Assembly: GCA_947628345.1 (NCBI GenBank)
Contig: CANQZM010000005.1
Coordinates: 1 to 47,990, forward strand
Length of the DNA: 47,990 nt
Origin: an uncultured Bacilli bacterium
GTDB taxonomy: Bacteria > Bacillota_I > Bacilli_A > RF39 > UBA660
Reading direction: 5' to 3'
Below are positions 17,925 through 27,678 of the stretch, in pieces (positions within the stretch are counted from its first letter, which is position 1; the number at the start of each line of letters is the position of its first letter). A program made the translations under genes and the position numbers. The notes below the pieces were generated by a model. The model ran no database searches and was not told where the DNA came from. It saw only the letters and a program-made list of their open reading frames with translations.

Positions 17925-19490
17925 TCATGTTAACTTATTAATATCATGAATCTTTTTATTATTTTTTGCTAAAATCATAAGAAGAACAAGAGGAAAAGTA
18001 CAAATCAAATTAGGATAAATAAATCTAGTTTCCCAACCTGGTAAAATCACAAAAATCATAGCCAAATTAGTTAAAACTGGTAAATATATAAGCAATAATT
18101 TAAATTTATTTTCATTTGTACATAAAACATAGAATAAAGAAAAAATTATCAAAAATAGTGATATTCCTGAGCCAAATAAAATAAGAGTCCAAGGAAAATG
18201 ACAAAAATTAATTTTCATAGTAGCATAATTTTGAAAAATATTATAATAATTCATAATATGATTTTTATCTGGTGTAATAAAATAAACAACACTTAAATTT
18301 CTTAGATCTTTTTCGGTATCTAAATTAACATGCCAAATCATATAAGTAGAATATAAATAAGAATCTAATGCCATTTTTTTATTTTTCCTAATCAAATTAT
18401 AATATAATTTTAAAAATTCTTTTTTATGAGTATTTATATAAGGGGAATAAACTGTATAAAAATTACTATCAAATTTGATACTATCATAATTATATGGATC
18501 ATACCTACCACTATAAATAATTTTAAGATTTTGCATTTTACTTAATTTTCTCAATTCATCATTACTTATGTTACCATTATTATAATAAATATAAGATAAT
18601 TGATTAAGCATAATACAACTAATTTCTGAAAAAGTAAAATTAACTTTATGGATATTACACAATTTATAAATAAATGGAACAAATATAAATCTTAAACTTA
18701 ATATTATTGTAAATAATAGAATACTAAATTTTCTTATATTTTTTAAAATAAATATCATAGGGACCAAGACCATTATAAAGGTTCCTATTCCATTATGTCT
18801 AAAAAAGGTTAATCCAAAACATACTACTAAAAAAGCTATGAAATTAAGTTTTTTCTTAAGCCACCCTCCATTAGTAAAATAAATATTTATTAAATATAAT
18901 GTTAATAAAAATATACAGTAGGAATATGCAGTATCTTTGACTGGGATTACTGTCATATAATCAAAAGTTGGATTTAAAATAAGCAAACTTAAAATAACAG
19001 TTATTACTATCTTACCAACCCCATACTTTTCTAAAAATTTACAAAAATATAGTAAAACAGCCAAGACTAAGCCCATCTGAAATAATGAACACATAATTTT
19101 ACTTTTAATAAATAAAGTTGGTAATCTATAAAATAAGAATGTATGAATAACAGGATGCCAATCATTATAATTACCACTAAATGCCTGTTTAAGCTGTTCT
19201 TTTTGATCATACATAAAACTCTCAGGGTAATGAACAATTAAAGAACAAATCATAATTATTAAAATATAAATTATCCAATAAAAATATGTTTTTTTAGTTA
19301 TTTTATTATTTTTTGTGGATAAATTAATTTTATCAATATACCCTATTAATTTAAATAATAAAATTGAAAAAATATAAGTTTTTATTATAAAATATATATA
19401 AGAATCCCAATACCATGGAATTGATGTAGTTACTAGGCTTAGATATATACCTAACATGATAGAAATTATTAATTTTTTATTATTATTCAT
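17925..19490 (-). CDS. DUF6020-like polytopic membrane protein (putative GT-C-like), copy 1
   Basis: Multiple TMs; YPESFMYDQKEQLKQAFSGNYNDWHPVIHTFLFYRLPTLFIKSKIMCSLFQMG; tandem paralogue of next gene. Confidence 0.75.
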   Translation of the reverse strand: MNNNKKLIISIMLGIYLSLVTTSIPWYWDSYIYFIIKTYIFSILLFKLIGYIDKINLSTKNNKITKKTYFYWIIYILIIMICSLIVHYPESFMYDQKEQLKQAFSGNYNDWHPVIHTFLFYRLPTLFIKSKIMCSLFQMGLVLAVLLYFCKFLEKYGVGKIVITVILSLLILNPTFDYMTVIPVKDTAYSYCIFLLTLYLINIYFTNGGWLKKKLNFIAFLVVCFGLTFFRHNGIGTFIMVLVPMIFILKNIRKFSILLFTIILSLRFIFVPFIYKLCNIHKVNFTFSEISCIMLNQLSYIYYNNGNISNDELRKLSKMQNLKIIYSGRYDPYNYDSIKFDSNFYTVYSPYINTHKKEFLKLYYNLIRKNKKMALDSYLYSTYMIWHVNLDTEKDLRNLSVVYFITPDKNHIMNYYNIFQNYATMKINFCHFPWTLILFGSGISLFLIIFSLFYVLCTNENKFKLLLIYLPVLTNLAMIFVILPGWETRFIYPNLICTFPLVLLMILAKNNKKIHDINKLT

Positions 19491-19511
19491 AAAAATCTTC
19501 CTTTCTATAAT

Positions 19512-21053
19512 TTATTCTTTATATTTCATCTTACTATTTAGTAAAAATATAAAAATTATTAATGGAAAGGCACAAATCAAATTTGAATATATAAACCTTG
19601 CTTCTTTAGTTGGTATCATAACTAGCATAATTAATGAATTAGCTAAAACTGGAATATATACTAAAATCATTCTGAGTTTATCTTTAACTTTAAAAAGGCC
19701 ATATAATAAAGAAAATAAAATTAAAAATAATCCACTGCCTATAGTTATAAAAATAAAAGGTAACAAACAAAAACAGCGTTGATATTTCAAATATATATTA
19801 CTTATATACTCATGCAAACTATTAGTTTTAACTAAATTAACATTATTAATTTGTTTATAATACTCATCTAATACTTTTGATAGATTAATATCAATATGCC
19901 AAATACAATATGTATGATAAAAATATGACTCAATAGCTAGTTTTTTATTATTACTTATTAATTCATACCATAAATTTAAAAATTCTTTTTTATGAGATTT
20001 TACATACTGATCATATTTATCATAATTTGGCATAGCATACTTTGTTATATTATAATTATAAGGATCATAATAGTTAGTTAAAGTTTTTAAATCTTGAAAT
20101 TTCTTCAAAGTTGTTAATTGTTTAGTAGTTATTATACCATCATTATTATAAATATAAGAAATTTGGTGAAATAGTAAAGCAGAAGATTCAGTAAAGTTAA
20201 ATGTTACTTTATCTATATTGCATAACTTATAAATAAATGGTATAAAAATAAATCTTAAACACATTATTATTGCAAATATCAAGATACTAAATTTTCTTAT
20301 ATTTTTTAAAATAAATATCATAGGAATCAACAATAATATAAAAGTGCCAATTCCATTATGTCTAAAAAAAGTCATACCAAAACACGCTATTAAAAAGGCT
20401 ATAAAATTAACCTTTCTCTTAATCCATTCACCTTTAGAAAAATAAATATTTATTAAATATAATGTTAATAAGAACAAACAATAAGAATAAGCTGTATCTT
20501 TAATTGGAGTAATAGCCATACTATCAAAAGTAGGATTTAAAATAAATAGACTTAAAATTACTGTAATAATAGATTTACTAAATCCATATTTTTCTAAGAA
20601 CTTACAAAAATATAATAATACAAGAGAAATAAATAACATATTAAATAAAGAACACATAATTTTACTTTTAATAAATAAAGTTGGCAATCCATAAAATAAA
20701 AAAATATAGATAGCTGGATGCCAATCCGTATAAACCCCTGCTATAGCATCCTGATAATGAGTTAACGGATCACTCCTATAATTATTAGGATAATAAATAT
20801 ACAAAGCAAGTAGCATTATCACAAATACATATAAAAACCACCCTATATATGTCTTCTTTGTTATTTTGCCATTGTATTTAGGAATCTTTATTTTACTAAT
20901 ATACTTAATTACAAAAAATAACAAAAATATAAATATAATAGCTTTAACAATAAAAAATATATAAACACTTCTATTCCAAGGCATAGGAGATGTTACCATA
21001 GAAAGATATAATCCCAATAAAACTGAAATTAATATTCTTCTTTTTAAAGACAT
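19512..21053 (-). CDS. DUF6020-like polytopic membrane protein, copy 2
   Basis: Same architecture: YPNNYRSDPLTHYQDAIAGVYTDWHPAIYIFLFYGLPTLFIKSKIMCSLFNML. Confidence 0.75.
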   Translation of the reverse strand: MSLKRRILISVLLGLYLSMVTSPMPWNRSVYIFFIVKAIIFIFLLFFVIKYISKIKIPKYNGKITKKTYIGWFLYVFVIMLLALYIYYPNNYRSDPLTHYQDAIAGVYTDWHPAIYIFLFYGLPTLFIKSKIMCSLFNMLFISLVLLYFCKFLEKYGFSKSIITVILSLFILNPTFDSMAITPIKDTAYSYCLFLLTLYLINIYFSKGEWIKRKVNFIAFLIACFGMTFFRHNGIGTFILLLIPMIFILKNIRKFSILIFAIIMCLRFIFIPFIYKLCNIDKVTFNFTESSALLFHQISYIYNNDGIITTKQLTTLKKFQDLKTLTNYYDPYNYNITKYAMPNYDKYDQYVKSHKKEFLNLWYELISNNKKLAIESYFYHTYCIWHIDINLSKVLDEYYKQINNVNLVKTNSLHEYISNIYLKYQRCFCLLPFIFITIGSGLFLILFSLLYGLFKVKDKLRMILVYIPVLANSLIMLVMIPTKEARFIYSNLICAFPLIIFIFLLNSKMKYKE

Positions 21054-21476
21054 ATAATCACCTGTTTTCCATCAATTGTTATATTTCTCTTTAATTTATT
21101 AATTTTTGATATTTTTCTCAATTGTATATAAAAAATGTATACTTTAGTGAAGTAATTGCCAATGATTAATCCATTATAATTATTATCAGATCTATTATTT
21201 ATAATTTTATATAAATTCTACCCAAAATTTTATAATATTACAATAAATCAACTCTATTTTCGTTTTTAGAGCAAATACTTTTTCATATTTACCTTATTTA
21301 TAAAATCTAATTTCTAACATAAATTATACTAAATTTATTTATTATCATCAATACCAATTATGCGAAACCTTTTATCTAGAAATTTAGATATAATATAAGA
21401 AAGAATAGATATATCAGAAAAAGATATTTATCTATTTAAACTATTAACAATCCATTAATAGAAATTGCACTACAAA

Positions 21477-21505
21477 ACAAAAAACATTAATCAAAGTTAA
21501 TGTCT
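21477..21505 (-). terminator. candidate terminator in long intergenic region
   Basis: Minus strand ACATTAACTTTGATTAATGTTTTTTG. Confidence 0.5.
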
Positions 21506-21775
21506 TTAAATTTTTATTTCATCATATTATTAGTTTGACTAAATCTTTTGTATCAGTAGATATATAAATTGTAGTATCTTTATAAGCTCTCTAAAATTAG
21601 CTGAAAAAGCAAAGTACTAATTTGATTATTATATTGTGTTCCATTTCTTAATTTTGTCACCTATCAATTATACATTATAATTCCAAATAATTATCTCAAC
21701 CTACTAACAGTATAAATTTCCCAAAATTATATAAACTCTTTCTTTTGATTAATAATTACAAATTGTGTAATTTAA

Positions 21776-22657
21776 TTATTTAGTTGATTTAATAGTTTCT
21801 TGAATAGTTGATCCAATAGTGGCTAAATTTTGCAATTCACTTGGAATAATTATTTTTGTAGATTGACCATTAGCAACATCTACTAAAGCCTCATAACTTT
21901 TTAATTTTAAAACTGCTTCATCTATTTTAGCATCTTTCAACAGTTTTAGACCTTGTGCTGTAGCCTCTTGAATTTTAACAATTGCTTCTGCTTCTCCTTC
22001 TGCCTCTTTAATTTGACTTTCCTTTTTAGCTTCAGCTTTTAAAATAGCACTTTCTTTTTCACCTTCTGCGATTAAGATTGCAGCTTTCTTTTCTCCTTCT
22101 GCCTTTAAAATTGCTTCACGTCTTTCACGTTCCGCACGCATTTGTTTTTCCATAGCATCCTGTATATCTCTAGGTGGTAAAATATTTTTTACTTCTACAC
22201 GATTAACTTTAATACCCCATGGATCTGTAGCCTCATCTAAAATTGATCTCATTTTAGAATTAATAATATCACGAGATGTTAAAGTTTCATCAAGTTCTAA
22301 TTCACCTATAATATTACGCAATGTAGTTGCGGTTAAATTTTCAATTGCACTGATAGGATTATCTACTCCATATGTATATAATTTAGGATCCGTAATTTGA
22401 TAATAAACTACTGTGTCTATTTGCATAGTAACATTATCTTTAGTAATCACTGGTTGTGGAGCAAAATCTTTTACAGTTTCTTTTAGACTTACAACGGCAG
22501 CTACTCTATCAATTATTGGCACCTTATAATTTAGACCAGTTTGTAATGTTCTGTCGTAAGCTCCTAATCTTTCTACTACACATGCTTTTGATTGTGATAC
22601 AATCTTAATTCCTGATGCTGCTATCACAATGATGATAATTAATATAATCCATCCCAT
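21776..22657 (-). CDS. SPFH/Band 7 (stomatin/QmcA-like) protein
   Basis: QSKACVVERLGAYDRTLQTGLNYKVPIIDRVA..., KVNRVEVKNILPPRDIQDAMEKQMRAERERREAILKAEGEKKAAILIAEG. Confidence 0.95.
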   Translation of the reverse strand: MGWIILIIIIVIAASGIKIVSQSKACVVERLGAYDRTLQTGLNYKVPIIDRVAAVVSLKETVKDFAPQPVITKDNVTMQIDTVVYYQITDPKLYTYGVDNPISAIENLTATTLRNIIGELELDETLTSRDIINSKMRSILDEATDPWGIKVNRVEVKNILPPRDIQDAMEKQMRAERERREAILKAEGEKKAAILIAEGEKESAILKAEAKKESQIKEAEGEAEAIVKIQEATAQGLKLLKDAKIDEAVLKLKSYEALVDVANGQSTKIIIPSELQNLATIGSTIQETIKSTK

Positions 22658-23082
22658 TATTTTTCCTCCTTTACTTCTTCAACTAAAAGCCTTACCCCAT
22701 CAATTTTTAAGACTTTTACTTGGGATTTTTCTTTAATTGTTTGATTACTTTTAGCAGTCCAAATACTACCTTCAACTTTTACTTCACCATAAGCATTTTT
22801 ACTAATTTCTTTAGTCACAATTCCAGTTTTTCCAACAACACGATCTAAATTAGTTGGCTCAATACCTCTTTTTTTTATTTTTTGAACAAACGATTTTGTC
22901 AAAAGTAAAGAAATAATACTAGTTACAATAAAAACTATTAATTGTAGAACTACATTATCTGTAATACTTGCAGTTATCAAAGCCAAGATAGCCCCTATAG
23001 CAAACCAAATAGTAACTAGGTTTACTGTGATTAGTTCTATAACTATTAGAGCTAAAGCTAAACCAAACCAAATTAGTGTCAT
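22657..23082 (-). CDS. NfeD family protein
   Basis: TM-rich N-terminus and C-terminal OB-like GKTGIVTKEISKNAYGEVKVEGSIWTAKS; paired with SPFH gene. Confidence 0.9.
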   Translation of the reverse strand: MTLIWFGLALALIVIELITVNLVTIWFAIGAILALITASITDNVVLQLIVFIVTSIISLLLTKSFVQKIKKRGIEPTNLDRVVGKTGIVTKEISKNAYGEVKVEGSIWTAKSNQTIKEKSQVKVLKIDGVRLLVEEVKEEK

Positions 23083-23190
23083 TATATCACCTCTTAACTT
23101 AAGTATATGTTAAATATTAATCAATTTCAATAAAAATGTTGTCTAAGATGGTAATTTGTTATATAATCAAATTATAAGGTAGGTGTTGAT

Positions 23191-23838
23191 ATGACAGAAC
23201 AGCTACATAAACTAGTAATAGGAACCTTTACAGTTTTAGGGTGTTTATGTATTATTAGCGGAATTTCGATTCCTCATATGATTAAATTTGAAAAAGATAG
23301 TGTAGTCAAACTAAACGTTACACAAAAACAAGTAACTAATGTTAAAAATAATGAAATTAAGTTAAAGGATATTCAGTTAGAAATAGGTAAATCTCTAAGT
23401 ACTGATTGCCATGATTATTTAGTTGATCCTAATAATATAGAAGAAAGTATTATTAAGCAATTGAAATTGAATATATCTAAAGTAAATATTAATGAAGAAG
23501 GTAACTATACTTACTCAATCACCTACAATAAAAAAATTTATAATGGTTCTATTACAATTACACCTAAACCTCTTCCTAATGTTGACAGTATCACTTTAAA
23601 CGCACTATCATTAGAAGTTGGTAGCACTTTACCTACTAACATCGAAACCTATGTTCAAGAAAAATTAGCTCCTGAAGTTTTGGCTGCGATTAAATTAGAT
23701 ATTAGTAATGTTAATCCAACAATTCCTGGAAGATATTTATATTCTATTAGTTATAATAAAATGTTATATACAAGTACAATTACAATATATGAACCTCAAT
23801 TAACCAAGGATATTCAATCAATACAAAAAGAAAGCTAA
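23191..23838 (+). CDS. hypothetical surface-anchored protein with two tandem Ig-like repeats
   Basis: N-terminal TM; two related units ending GNYTYSITYNKKIYNGSITITPKP and GRYLYSISYNKMLYTSTITIYEP. Confidence 0.65.
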   Translation: MTEQLHKLVIGTFTVLGCLCIISGISIPHMIKFEKDSVVKLNVTQKQVTNVKNNEIKLKDIQLEIGKSLSTDCHDYLVDPNNIEESIIKQLKLNISKVNINEEGNYTYSITYNKKIYNGSITITPKPLPNVDSITLNALSLEVGSTLPTNIETYVQEKLAPEVLAAIKLDISNVNPTIPGRYLYSISYNKMLYTSTITIYEPQLTKDIQSIQKES

Positions 23839-23858
23839 AATAATAGCTCTAGTTTTAT

Positions 23859-23891
23859 ACATTCATTGTTATATCAATGAATGTTTTTTTA
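23859..23891 (+). terminator. Rho-independent terminator
   Basis: ACATTCATTG-TTATAT-CAATGAATGT followed by T7. Confidence 0.85.
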
Positions 23892-23907
23892 ATGTGGATA
23901 ATCATCT

Positions 23908-25494
23908 TTAGGAAATGCCAACAATTTGATTATCTTTTGTCAAATTTATTTTTTCATAATTTGGATGTGTTGGTAGTCCTGGCATAGTCAAAATATTTCC
24001 AATTATTATAGTTATGAATTTTGCCCCATTGTAAAGTTTAACATCCCTTACATGAATAGTATTATTCTTTGGATTACCTAATTTTTTACTATCTTCTGAT
24101 ATTGAATATTGTGTTTTTGCTACACAAATGGGTAAATTTCCTAATTTTTTTTGTTCTAACTCTTCTATATTTTTAAGTGCTTGTGGAGTATATTCAACTT
24201 TATTGGCATGATAAATTTTTTTAGCCAAAATTCGTATTTTTTCTTTTAAATCCATATCTAAATCGTATAAAAATTTAAATTCATTATCATATTGCAGTGA
24301 CGACAACACCTCTTTTGCTAAAGATATAGCTCCATTACTACCATTCAAATAAGCATCGTTTACAGCAAATAAAACATTTTTAGAAGTAATATAATCTTCT
24401 ACAATTTTAATTTCTTCTTCTGTATCATCTGCAAAATGGTTTAGACAAACTACAATATTTGTATTATTTAATTGTAAATGTTCAAGATGTGCTTCTAAAT
24501 TATCAAGTCCCTTTACCAAATCACCATTGCCATTATATTTTAAAGCTCTAACTGTAGTTACTAAAACGATACAATCAGGTTTTATATTCCCTACACGACA
24601 TTTAATATCAAAGAACTTTTCAGCTCCTAAGTCTGATCCAAAGCCCGCTTCTGTAACTACAAAATCAGATAAAGATGATGCTAATTTAGTTGCCCTTAAG
24701 CTGTTACATCCATGTGCAATATTGGCAAATGGACCACCATGAATTAATACTGGTGTATTTTCTAATGTTTGTACTAGATTTGGATAAAATGCATCTTTTA
24801 ATAAGACAGCTAAAGATCCTTCTATATTTAAGTCTTTAGCATATACATATTCATCATTAATATTTTTCCCTATAATAATATCGCCCAAACGTTTTTTTAA
24901 ATCCTGCATATCAACAGCAAGACAAAAAAGTGCCATTATTTCACTAGCAGCTGTTATTTGGAAACTTTCTGTTCTATTTTTTAAACAAACATTGCGTAAT
25001 TCTCTATCATTAACATCTAAACATCTATTAAATAAAACTTCTTTTATTTGTAACTTATTACCTTGTTCAATATGATTGTCTATAGCTGCAGCTAATAAGT
25101 TATTTGCTGAAGTAATTGCATGAAAATCACCTGTAAAATGTAGATTTATATCTTCCATTGGTACAACTTGAGAATACCCACCACCGGTTGCTCCACCTTT
25201 TAAGCCAAAAACTGGTCCCATAGATGGTTGTCTTAAAGTAACAATTACATCTTTTCCTAATTTATTTAAAGCATCTCCCAAACCTATACTTACTGTAGTT
25301 TTACCTTCTCCATACGGGGTTGGATTGGTAGCTGTTACTAAAATTATTTTAGCTTTTTTCGTACCTTTTTCTAAAGTTATTTTGGCTTTGTCTTTACCAT
25401 ATAAAATATAGTCATTTTCAGTTAGACCTAACTTTCTAGCTATTTCATCAATATTTAATTTTTTAGCATTCTTACTTATTTCTATATCAGTCAT
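23908..25494 (-). CDS. fhs: formate--tetrahydrofolate ligase
   Basis: TATNPTPYGEGKTTVSIGLGDAL, FGLKGGATGGGYSQVVPMEDINLHFTGDFHAITSANNLLAAAIDNH, MPGLPTHP. Confidence 0.97.
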   Translation of the reverse strand: MTDIEISKNAKKLNIDEIARKLGLTENDYILYGKDKAKITLEKGTKKAKIILVTATNPTPYGEGKTTVSIGLGDALNKLGKDVIVTLRQPSMGPVFGLKGGATGGGYSQVVPMEDINLHFTGDFHAITSANNLLAAAIDNHIEQGNKLQIKEVLFNRCLDVNDRELRNVCLKNRTESFQITAASEIMALFCLAVDMQDLKKRLGDIIIGKNINDEYVYAKDLNIEGSLAVLLKDAFYPNLVQTLENTPVLIHGGPFANIAHGCNSLRATKLASSLSDFVVTEAGFGSDLGAEKFFDIKCRVGNIKPDCIVLVTTVRALKYNGNGDLVKGLDNLEAHLEHLQLNNTNIVVCLNHFADDTEEEIKIVEDYITSKNVLFAVNDAYLNGSNGAISLAKEVLSSLQYDNEFKFLYDLDMDLKEKIRILAKKIYHANKVEYTPQALKNIEELEQKKLGNLPICVAKTQYSISEDSKKLGNPKNNTIHVRDVKLYNGAKFITIIIGNILTMPGLPTHPNYEKINLTKDNQIVGIS

Positions 25495-25681
25495 CCTATC
25501 ACCTCAGTACACCCATTATAAGTTTATTAATTTTTTTTGTCAAATATAGCAATTTTTATTTTTGACTAATTATTTTTACTTAAATTTCAAAAATCCCTTT
25601 GGTAATTTTATTATAACTTCTAATAATATTTTATCAAAATAATGAATGTCTCTTTTGCCTTAATTAATCCAATTTGTTATA

Positions 25682-27154
25682 GTGATTGTCGTTAAGAAAA
25701 AAGGAGGGATTTTATTGAAAAAAATAATAATTTTCTTAATAACAATTTTATGCTTTAACATGCTAGATATGGCGCAAGTTATGGCTTTAGGTATTACTTC
25801 TTTTTACAATGATAGTTTTATACCAGGCATTTGGGTTACTAAAGTAAAAGATGGAATAAAGTACTATGAACAAGCTCGCTTCATGAGGCAAACAGGTTCT
25901 AATCAATTTGCTTACTGTGTCGAGCCATTTGAAATGCTAAGTGAAAATGCTATATATACAGAAAGTTTAACTGCTGACAATTTAACTGCTAACCAAATGA
26001 GACGAATTTCACAAATTGCCTATTTTGGCTATCAATATGGTAATCACACTGATAGTAAATGGTATGAAATTACTCAATTTATGATTTGGAAAACAGCTGA
26101 TCCTTATCATGATATATATTTTACAGATAAGTTAAATGGTAATAGGATTGATGCTTATACTGCTGAGATAAATGAAATAAATGCTTTAATTAATAACTAC
26201 TATACAAAGCCAAGCTTTACCAATACAACTACAGACCTAGTAGAAGAACATTCTGTTACTTTAACAGATACCAATAATGTTTTAAGTAATTATACTAGTG
26301 ATAACCCTAATGCTACTATATCAGGAAATAATTTAATTATAAGTAATTTGGAAGAAGGAGAATATACAATTAATTTAACTAGAACAAATAAAAGAACAGC
26401 TGCTATTCCTTTATTTTATAACTCTTCTACTAGTCAGAACATGACAACAGTTGGAGACTTAGATGATGTAACTGCATCTTTAAAAGTCACAGTAAAAGAA
26501 ACAACAGTTGAAGTTACCAAAATAGATAAAGATAATCAAGATATTATTCCAAGTGGTGAAGGTTTATTGACTGGAGCTGTTTACCAAATATATGATAAAA
26601 ATATGCAACCAATATCTAAATTAACCATTGATGAAAATATGAAAGCTACTATTAAAAATTTAGATTATGGAGAGTATTACATTCAAGAAATAGAACCAGG
26701 AAAAGGTTATCAGCTTGATGAAAATATTTACTCTTTTACAATAGATAAAGATAATTATAATGTTTATTTAAAATTAGAAAATGAAATCATTAAAAAGAAA
26801 ATAGAAATCAACAAGAAATATGGAGATGGCAATAGTTCACAAAATGAATCTAATATTATTTTTGATATATATGATTATAATAATAATCTTTATCAATCAA
26901 TTACAACTGATAGTAACGGTTATGCCTCTACTTATTTACCTTATGGTCATTATACTATTAAACAAAAAAATTCTACTACTGGATATGCTTTAGCGGATGA
27001 TATAAAAATTAATGTCATAGATGATGAAACAATTACTTATAATTTATATGATTATAAAATTAAAGTTCCTAACACCCATAAGGATAATTATAATTACTTT
27101 AGTCTTATATTATTGTTAGGTGGACTATATGTCAAAAAAAACAGTTATTGTTAG
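25682..27154 (+). CDS. thioester-domain / CnaB (SpaA-like) surface adhesin with C-terminal sorting signal
   Basis: Signal peptide; FAYCVEP and YEITQFMIW (Cys/Gln thioester-domain signature); two CnaB-like domains; VPNTHKDNYNYFSLILLLGGLYVKKNSYC C-terminus. Confidence 0.82.
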   Translation: MIVVKKKGGILLKKIIIFLITILCFNMLDMAQVMALGITSFYNDSFIPGIWVTKVKDGIKYYEQARFMRQTGSNQFAYCVEPFEMLSENAIYTESLTADNLTANQMRRISQIAYFGYQYGNHTDSKWYEITQFMIWKTADPYHDIYFTDKLNGNRIDAYTAEINEINALINNYYTKPSFTNTTTDLVEEHSVTLTDTNNVLSNYTSDNPNATISGNNLIISNLEEGEYTINLTRTNKRTAAIPLFYNSSTSQNMTTVGDLDDVTASLKVTVKETTVEVTKIDKDNQDIIPSGEGLLTGAVYQIYDKNMQPISKLTIDENMKATIKNLDYGEYYIQEIEPGKGYQLDENIYSFTIDKDNYNVYLKLENEIIKKKIEINKKYGDGNSSQNESNIIFDIYDYNNNLYQSITTDSNGYASTYLPYGHYTIKQKNSTTGYALADDIKINVIDDETITYNLYDYKIKVPNTHKDNYNYFSLILLLGGLYVKKNSYC

Positions 27155-27668
27155 TCTAATAGTTATTATTTGTTACTTATGTTGTTGTTATTACATAACA
27201 AATAATAAAACTACTTTAATTAACATTAAATCACCTAGTTGGATATCAAATGGTATAAAACCAGTTGAAATGCCTATAGCTCAACTAACTATTGAAAATA
27301 TAGGTATTAATAAATTTATTTACAATTTTAATAGTGAATTAAATAATGTTGAAAAAAATGTTACTATCTTAGATCAATCAATTTTACCTAATAAAGCCAA
27401 TAGTATTGTTTTTTTAGCAGCCCATTCTGGAAATAGTTCTATTTCTTATTTTGAAAAGTTATATAAATTAAAAATCAATGATACAATTTCTTTTAAGTAT
27501 AAAAATAACGATTATCTTTATCAAATAGTAGATATTTATGAAGAAGTAAAAAATGGGTATATTGGTGTTAACAAAAGAAAAGAGAACCAATTAATATTAA
27601 CAACTTGTAGTCCTCTTCATAAAAATAAGCAATTAATAATTGACAGTATTTTAATAAAAGTATCCTAA
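27129..27668 (+). CDS. sortase
   Basis: N-terminal TM; IVFLAAHSG (His) and LILTTCSP (Cys) motifs; ATG at 27129 preceded by AGGTGG. Confidence 0.85.
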   Translation: MSKKTVIVSLIVIICYLCCCYYITNNKTTLINIKSPSWISNGIKPVEMPIAQLTIENIGINKFIYNFNSELNNVEKNVTILDQSILPNKANSIVFLAAHSGNSSISYFEKLYKLKINDTISFKYKNNDYLYQIVDIYEEVKNGYIGVNKRKENQLILTTCSPLHKNKQLIIDSILIKVS

Positions 27669-27678
27669 GTGGATATTT

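Noticed and set aside
19456-19782. 108-aa plus ORF across the junction of the two DUF6020-like genes
   Set aside because: Antisense to conserved coding sequence on the minus strand.
24527-24742. Plus ORF within fhs
   Set aside because: Antisense to a strongly conserved fhs region.
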